From JBNKDD01 sp050288085 (GTDB lineage: Bacteria > Chloroflexota > Anaerolineae > Aggregatilineales > UBA3940), in the NCBI GenBank assembly GCA_050288085.1, contig JBNKDD010000209.1, positions 1 to 9,893 on the forward strand: 9,893 nt of DNA. Direction: 5' to 3'. The notes below the pieces were generated by a model. It was not told where the DNA came from, made no database searches, and worked only from the letters and a program-made list of their open reading frames with translations. Positions 5,887-9,893 of this stretch are shown one piece after another. A program made the translations under genes and the position numbers. Numbering within the stretch: position 1 is the first letter of the stretch; every line of letters begins with the position of its first letter.

Positions 5887-5903
5887 CTTTGGCGTTCGGT
5901 CAG
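5874..5903 (-). promoter_or_regulatory. Candidate sigma70-type promoter for the YbjN-PPOX-VOC operon
   Basis: On the minus strand CTGACC (complement of 5898-5903) and TACAAT (complement of 5874-5879) are separated by 18 bp, each close to TTGACA and TATAAT. Transcription would start some 25-30 nt before the first gene's ATG at 5839. The -35 overlaps the stop codon of the upstream lipoprotein gene. The -10 lies in the loop of a perfect inverted repeat, so a repressor bound there would block it. Confidence 0.45.
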
Positions 5904-6889
5904 CTCTCGTAGGGTTTTGAGAAAAACATCTCCTCGATATAGGTCAGAAGAACGGCAGTGACCGATTCCGATGCGGCTGAATCAGGCCCTGCCATTTCAC
6001 CATCAATATACCGGTGAAAGTGATATTCTGAAAACTCATCTTCAACATAAATAATGTTTGCCGGGTTATCATTGCAGCGTGTCCACTGCCCGCTATGTTC
6101 GGTCGCTGCATTAACGAGTTCCATCATGTGATGTTTGTAGAGTCCCTGAGCGTGATCGATCTCAAACTGGACTCTCAGGTAAGGGCAAGGAAGGTCTTTG
6201 ATAAAACGGGCGGCGTCTCTATCCTGCCAATATGCTTCATCAGAGATCGCGCCGCCGTGAATCTGGAAGTTGTCATACTCCTCAGGATTGCCACCAAACA
6301 TCAGGACGACTGTTTCTGCCCAATCTTCGTGATTTTCTAAGCCGCGCTGCAAATCTCTGCCTGGGCAGGCTGGCCCTTCCCAATCGATCAGAAAAGCAAC
6401 AGGCAGGTCGGGGTAACGGGCCAGTGCACCGGTCGCCATCACGATCCCATAAGAGTGTGTCAGTATCCCAATGTTATCTTGCTGAACATACGAAAGGCTG
6501 CTGACAAAATCAACCAGGGCTTTCAGATCATCCTGGTGTACACTTCCATTGTGGTTGTCTTGCCCTTCGCTAATGCCTCTTCCCTGTGGGGTAAAATCAA
6601 CGGCCATGATGCCCAGATCAAGGAGTCCAGCCTCCATCTCTGAGCTGATACCAAACATACCATCTGCGCCAGGTATACCGATCAGTGTTGGAAAAGGGCC
6701 ATCTCCCTCCGGTTTCGCCAGTTGGATAGCAATCAGGTTACCGTTCAGTGAAGGGATAGAAAGCTGCGCCGTTCCATCGGATGAGAATTCTATGTCCGGC
6801 TGTGGCGAAGCCACATCATTACCATCGTTACAAGAGGAGAGGTTTAAACACAGGACGGTCAGAATGATCACCAATCGACGTGTTTTCAT
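5900..6889 (-). CDS. Lipoprotein alpha/beta-hydrolase
   Basis: 329 residues. The N-terminus MKTRRLVIILTVLCLNLSSC is a clear lipoprotein signal peptide, with lipobox LSSC and Cys20 as the lipid site; an Asn/Asp-rich tether follows. The hydrolase domain runs from about residue 40: strand/oxyanion segment FPTLIGIPGADG, then AVDFTPQGRGISEG, helix QDDLKALVDFV, and the nucleophile elbow NIGILTHSYGIVMA with Ser146. The elbow is T-H-S-Y-G rather than the strict G-x-S-x-G, a known tolerated variation. Asp245 (FEIDHAQG) is the likely acid. The histidine is either His246 or one of those in EYHFH (290-292). Closest in feel to dipeptidyl-peptidase/acetyl-xylan-esterase-like hydrolases that act on exported substrates; the substrate is unknown. 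SD GGGAG lies 5 nt before ATG 6889. Confidence 0.87.
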   Translation of the reverse strand: MKTRRLVIILTVLCLNLSSCNDGNDVASPQPDIEFSSDGTAQLSIPSLNGNLIAIQLAKPEGDGPFPTLIGIPGADGMFGISSEMEAGLLDLGIMAVDFTPQGRGISEGQDNHNGSVHQDDLKALVDFVSSLSYVQQDNIGILTHSYGIVMATGALARYPDLPVAFLIDWEGPACPGRDLQRGLENHEDWAETVVLMFGGNPEEYDNFQIHGGAISDEAYWQDRDAARFIKDLPCPYLRVQFEIDHAQGLYKHHMMELVNAATEHSGQWTRCNDNPANIIYVEDEFSEYHFHRYIDGEMAGPDSAASESVTAVLLTYIEEMFFSKPYES

Positions 6890-7074
6890 CTGAACTCCCT
6901 TTGATACACATTCGACACAAGTGAAGCAGATATCCCGTTGAGCGGACTCGCATGATAGTCATCGATGAATTGAGGAATAGTATCAATCAGGCACACAAAC
7001 TGATGTGAGATAAAGTTGATGGCATACGTTATGCTCCCGTCGATGGTTCTGCCATGATCATCACTCACCCCGTT

Positions 7075-7102
7075 ATTATACGTCAGGATCACTCAGTCTG
7101 AA
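7075..7102 (-). promoter_or_regulatory. Candidate promoter of the lipoprotein hydrolase gene
   Basis: On the minus strand a perfect TATAAT (complement of 7075-7080) follows TTCAGA (complement of 7097-7102; 4 of 6 matches to TTGACA) after 16 bp. Transcription would begin near 7068 and give a leader of about 180 nt before ATG 6889. Confidence 0.45.
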
Positions 7103-7157
7103 CGGGTAAGTTGAAGAAAAGGATTATTTTCCCAACGCATCAACGCCCAGGGCGGTG

Positions 7158-7163
7158 TATAAT
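7158..7163 (+). promoter_or_regulatory. Candidate -10 box of the Mrr-like gene
   Basis: A perfect TATAAT, 35 bp before the ATG at 7199, fits a short leader with the SD GAGGT at 7189-7193. No convincing -35 is seen at 16-18 bp upstream, so an activator may be needed or the match may be chance. Confidence 0.4.
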
Positions 7164-7198
7164 AGGCATCGATGGGACTACTAAAAGTGAGGTAACAC

Positions 7199-8104
7199 AT
7201 GCCAATTCCAGACTTTCAGAGTTTGATGCTCCCTCTGCTGAGGATAGCAGGCGATCACCAGGAACATTCACTTACTGAAGCAACTGACATTCTATCTGAT
7301 CAGTATGGCTTGAGTGAATCCGAGCGGCACGAAATGCTGCCCGGCAGCCGCCAGACCCGGATCAACAACAGCGTGGGTTGGGCCAGTGCCTATCTACGCC
7401 GGGCCGGTCTGCTCGAACGGACCGGGCGGGGCCGGTTCTGCATCACCGAGCATGGGGCCGCCGTGCTAGAAGGCTCCCCACCCCGGATTACGATAGGCTT
7501 CCTTAAGCAGTTTAACGAATTCCTGGACTTCAGCGATGAGACCGATGACGGCGGCGAGGGCTTCGCCGGGATCGGTGGAACTCCAGAAGAAACGATCCAG
7601 GCGAGTTATTACGAACTCAACGGGCGGATGCACCAGGACGTCCAGGAAATGATCAAAGCCTGCGAGAACCCGATCTTTGAGAAGGCGATGATCGATCTGC
7701 TGTTCACAATGGACTATGGCGGCTCACGGCAGGCCATCCGGGAGGCTTTCACCTGGATCAATGATTACCGGCTGGATGCGGTGATCAAAGAGGATAAGCT
7801 CGGCCTGGAGCTGGTGTACGTCCAGATTCGGCGGGATGACAATATTATTCAGCACCCGGATGTGCAGTCCTTCTCCGGGAGCCTGGAGGGGTTTGGGGCC
7901 AGCAAGGGCGTGATGATCACCACCTCAACTTTTTCCGATCAGGCGAGGGAATACGTGCAGCGTATCCAGCGCAAGATCGTCCTGATAGACGGCGAGTACC
8001 TGGCCCGGCTGCTGATGGATAACGGGATCGGCGTGGTGGAGATGTTTACCTACATCGTGCAGAAAATTGACCGGGGGTATTGGACCTTCTTCGAGGAAGG
8101 GTAG
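7199..8104 (+). CDS. mrr: Mrr-like restriction endonuclease with altered catalytic motif
   Basis: 301 residues, the normal length for Mrr. The N-terminal winged-helix DNA-binding domain is intact (about 1-95: DFQSLMLPLLR, INNSVGWASAYLRRAGLLERTGRGRFCITEHG). The PD-(D/E)xK-type Mrr_cat domain spans about 155-285: FEKAMIDLLFTMDYGG, DKLGLELVYVQ, DVQSFSGSLEGFGASKGVMITTSTFSDQA, IVLIDGEYLARLLMDNGIGV. Glu161 and Asp193 (RLDAVI) sit where the family's acidic residues do. The catalytic QxK is QIR here (Gln209-Ile-Arg211, codon CGG at 7829-7831), and the Gly-rich stretch that normally precedes the GIDG aspartate is replaced by EAFTWINDY. Mrr proteins normally cleave methylated DNA (type IV restriction); cleavage activity of this one is doubtful. 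No methyltransferase or helicase partner is adjacent. SD GAGGT lies 5 nt before ATG 7199. Confidence 0.9.
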   Translation: MPIPDFQSLMLPLLRIAGDHQEHSLTEATDILSDQYGLSESERHEMLPGSRQTRINNSVGWASAYLRRAGLLERTGRGRFCITEHGAAVLEGSPPRITIGFLKQFNEFLDFSDETDDGGEGFAGIGGTPEETIQASYYELNGRMHQDVQEMIKACENPIFEKAMIDLLFTMDYGGSRQAIREAFTWINDYRLDAVIKEDKLGLELVYVQIRRDDNIIQHPDVQSFSGSLEGFGASKGVMITTSTFSDQAREYVQRIQRKIVLIDGEYLARLLMDNGIGVVEMFTYIVQKIDRGYWTFFEEG

Positions 8105-8116
8105 CATAGTCTTTTT

Positions 8117-8156
8117 GGGGCGCATGCATACGCAGACCGAAGGTCTGATGCGCCCC
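8117..8156. repeat. Palindromic (REP-like) element between convergent genes
   Basis: Outer arms GGGGCGCAT (8117-8125) and ATGCGCCCC (8148-8156) are perfect 9-bp complements. Nested directly against the right arm is a second stem CAGACC-GAA-GGTCTG (8133-8147). Only the 7 nt GCATACG (8126-8132) are unpaired, as a bulge. This GC-rich fold could stop transcription from both sides, but no T-run follows it on either strand. The composition (GGGGCGCAT...ATGCGCCCCTAC) resembles dispersed short palindromic repeats of other bacteria; a genome-wide copy count is needed to call it one. Confidence 0.6.
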
Positions 8157-8157
8157 T

Positions 8158-8173
8158 ACAGCATTGATGCTGT
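8158..8173. repeat. Second palindrome, at the metallopeptidase stop codon
   Basis: ACAGCAT-TG-ATGCTGT is a perfect 7-bp inverted repeat with a 2-nt centre, one base after the larger palindrome, and it touches the TAA (complement of 8173-8175) of the minus-strand gene. With a 2-nt centre the RNA hairpin would lose a pair or two, so a DNA-level role is as likely as a terminator role. Confidence 0.45.
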
Positions 8174-9893
8174 TATTCCACGTCGATTCGGTAGGGGGCG
8201 GTGACGGTGGTGCGCTGGGTTTGCCCGGTGATCAGCAAGATTATTTCATCCACTGCATCGAGGTCCATTTTGAGAATGCCCTGACCATTGACAATTTCCA
8301 TTTCCGCAACGGTGGTGAATCCGCCGGTCAAGCCGATATTAACCAACCAACGCTGCGGCATGCGGTTGTGGATTCTGATCCAGCCATCGGCAATCCAACC
8401 GGATTTGCCCCCCTCCACATCATCAAAGAATCCAATCTGCGGGATGGAAATATCATCGATCACAAAGCCCTCTTCAAAAGAGGCTTCATCGGTGATCATG
8501 GCAAAACGGATCAGAACTTTCTTCCCAGCGTAATCGTTCAGGTTGACCGACAGGCTCACCCAGTCAGCATAATCAAGGCTGCTGCTTGCCCCGGTCATGC
8601 CATAGCCGTAATTGGTGCCGTTGGGATCAGCGGTCTCGCTGGCGTTGGTTCGCAATAAATCCCAGGTCCGGCCACCATCGGTAGAGGCCATGACGTAAGC
8701 ATAATCCCAGTCGGTTTCGAGGTTGTACCAGGCTGAGAACTTGAGGGTAGCCCGATCAACATCAGTCAGGTCAAATTCACGGGTGAGGGTGCTGAAGGCT
8801 GAATCGCCCCGGTTTGACCACCACATATAATTTCCGCTGTAGGCATAGGTCGGGACAATTGTTACCTCGGTCGCACCGGTAAAGGTGATGGTTGCCGGGC
8901 CGCTGCCGGTGATCCGCACAGCGTCGATACCGTATTGCTGCACCTGACCCTCATAGCTCCCACCGGGGATCAGTTCGGCGACCGGAAAAAGCGGGCCGGG
9001 GTCGGTGTTGGCAAATGCATACCGGCCATCGCCAATACCTGGATCGTTGAAGGCCAGCGCCAACATGTAATCGCCATAGACCTGCTCGACAGTCTGGTAA
9101 TGGCCAATTTGAGCCAAGGTCTGGTCAATGGAAGCAAAGCCGTTGGACGGGTTCGTCACCAATGCGCTGATAAAATCCTGGCCGAAACGCTCATACAGGT
9201 AATCGACAAATAGGTAACTCTGGCCGTAGTCAGAGCTATCACTGCCCCAATACCACAGGGATTGGTCGGGGTTAATCATGTAGGATAAGACCCAATCATC
9301 ACCGCGCATCCCGGCGATCTGCTGGGCCAACTGCGACAGACCCTCGTCTAACCAGCCCTCTTCGTTCTGATCCATGTTATCGTGGATCAAATGCTGGAAT
9401 TCATGGGCCAGCGTTCGATTGTAAAAGCCAACCCCGATATCCCGTGTCCCGGTGATCGAGATAAAGAACATCTCATGCTGGTTTGAATAGGGATCGAGCA
9501 TCTGGGGCAGCAGGTTGATCGCACCGAAATAGCCACCGACGGCCCCCAAACGGTTGGAATTGACGATGTATAAGCGCGGGTCACCGTCTATACCGGGCGA
9601 CGCCTCGGCACCAAAAGTCTCGCGGACGGCATTGTAGGTCTGGTCAAAACGGCTTCCGACCGATTCCCAATCGACCGGGCCGCCAATCTGGTCAATGTCC
9701 ACCCAGAAATATGCATGCTCAGAGATGTGCATCAAGCGGGCTTCGATCTGGTTGTAGGTTTTTTCAGTCAGATTGTGCAGCCAGAACAACTCATGATCGC
9801 CGACCTGGTAGGTCACTGCCGGTTGGGATGGGGACGGGGGGATGGTATCGGGGTCAATACCTTTTAGCCAGACGGCGGTCTGCATCCGATCGT
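8173..9893 (-). CDS. Secreted zinc metallopeptidase with C-terminal beta-sandwich (5' end outside window)
   Basis: The frame stays open to the right edge. The ATG at 9885 has no Shine-Dalgarno sequence and no signal peptide follows, so it is internal and the true start lies outside. Counting from that Met, the peptidase domain covers about 40-290: LAHEFQHLIHDN gives the HExxH motif (His161, Glu162, His165), and NEEGWLDEGLSQLAQ supplies the probable third zinc ligand Glu181, a gluzincin-like arrangement. A beta-rich module at about 345-490 has STDGGRTWDLL and FVIDDISIPQIGFFDDV, the immune-inhibitor-A/choice-of-anchor-type jelly roll. A last small beta domain (about 495-570) ends the protein. 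The M6/M30-like assignment is tentative. Such enzymes are exported and digest extracellular protein. It converges on the Mrr-like gene with a palindrome between them. Confidence 0.85.
   Translation of the reverse strand, partial: DRMQTAVWLKGIDPDTIPPSPSQPAVTYQVGDHELFWLHNLTEKTYNQIEARLMHISEHAYFWVDIDQIGGPVDWESVGSRFDQTYNAVRETFGAEASPGIDGDPRLYIVNSNRLGAVGGYFGAINLLPQMLDPYSNQHEMFFISITGTRDIGVGFYNRTLAHEFQHLIHDNMDQNEEGWLDEGLSQLAQQIAGMRGDDWVLSYMINPDQSLWYWGSDSSDYGQSYLFVDYLYERFGQDFISALVTNPSNGFASIDQTLAQIGHYQTVEQVYGDYMLALAFNDPGIGDGRYAFANTDPGPLFPVAELIPGGSYEGQVQQYGIDAVRITGSGPATITFTGATEVTIVPTYAYSGNYMWWSNRGDSAFSTLTREFDLTDVDRATLKFSAWYNLETDWDYAYVMASTDGGRTWDLLRTNASETADPNGTNYGYGMTGASSSLDYADWVSLSVNLNDYAGKKVLIRFAMITDEASFEEGFVIDDISIPQIGFFDDVEGGKSGWIADGWIRIHNRMPQRWLVNIGLTGGFTTVAEMEIVNGQGILKMDLDAVDEIILLITGQTQRTTVTAPYRIDVE

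Larger units (their letters stand above)
6890..7198. promoter_or_regulatory. Divergent intergenic region, 309 bp
   Basis: It separates the starts of the lipoprotein hydrolase (-) and the Mrr-like gene (+). It holds a promoter for each (entered separately) and, for the minus gene, about 180 nt of predicted untranslated leader (6890-7070), in which I recognise no riboswitch or known RNA. A 68-codon minus-strand open frame (7092-6886, GTG start) crosses it, ending in an ATGA overlap with the lipoprotein start. It lacks a Shine-Dalgarno sequence and its start lies upstream of the predicted transcription start, so I do not call it as a gene. Confidence 0.5.

Noticed and set aside
6886..7092. 68-codon minus-strand ORF (GTG start) with ATGA overlap to the lipoprotein gene
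   Set aside because: It has no Shine-Dalgarno sequence, its start lies upstream of the best predicted transcription start, it contains a perfect TATAAT, and its sequence resembles no family I know.
7199..9893. Defence island around the Mrr-like gene
   Set aside because: The neighbours are a lipoprotein hydrolase and a secreted peptidase, with no methylase, helicase, toxin or mobile element beside it.

Overview
The window looks like a piece of a bacterial chromosome. It has moderate GC content, short Shine-Dalgarno-led operons, and many envelope-anchored or secreted proteins. The mix of families is a pattern I associate with Anaerolineae-type Chloroflexota: a WD40 protein, several alpha/beta-hydrolases, a PPOX-class flavin/F420 oxidoreductase, a CARDB-type lipoprotein, a secreted HExxH peptidase with a C-terminal beta-sandwich, and an Mrr-type endonuclease. 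That assignment is an inference from gene content. No rRNA, tRNA or marker gene is present to prove it. I saw no insertion sequence, integrase, phage gene or CRISPR array.

Layout from left to right. (1) 2-508 (+) is the 3' end of a WD40 beta-propeller gene. (2) 512-1468 (-) is a membrane-anchored alpha/beta-hydrolase converging on it with a 3-bp gap. (3) A 112-bp divergent promoter region precedes a tight (+) operon, 1581-3845. It encodes a membrane-anchored class I methyltransferase, a CARDB-like lipoprotein and a membrane-anchored alpha/beta-hydrolase-fold protein whose nucleophile serine is replaced by alanine. (4) 3867-4265 (-) is a small alpha/beta protein resembling STAS/SpoIIAA folds. 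It is followed by about 257 bp without a convincing gene, holding two short perfect inverted repeats and an open frame with no start codon. (5) 4523-5839 (-) is a three-gene operon read in the order YbjN/CesT-like protein, PPOX oxidoreductase, VOC/GLOD5-like protein. A credible promoter and hairpin lie just upstream. (6) 5900-6889 (-) is a lipoprotein alpha/beta-hydrolase with its own promoter and a long leader. (7) 7199-8104 (+) is an Mrr-like protein with an intact DNA-binding N-terminus but an altered catalytic motif. (8) A compound palindrome lies at 8117-8173, between convergent genes. (9) 8173 to the right edge (-) is a secreted zinc metallopeptidase, cut by the window end.

The points most worth following are two proteins that keep their fold but appear to have lost a key catalytic residue: the GxAxG hydrolase and the Mrr homologue with QxR in place of QxK. 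After these come the three-gene operon in which all products are predicted to be membrane-tethered, a possible 5-codon leader peptide ahead of it, and the compound palindrome. I did not see a clear, complete, new multi-gene system such as a defence island, secretion machine or biosynthetic cluster. The best candidate for an uncharacterised module is the 1581-3845 operon.
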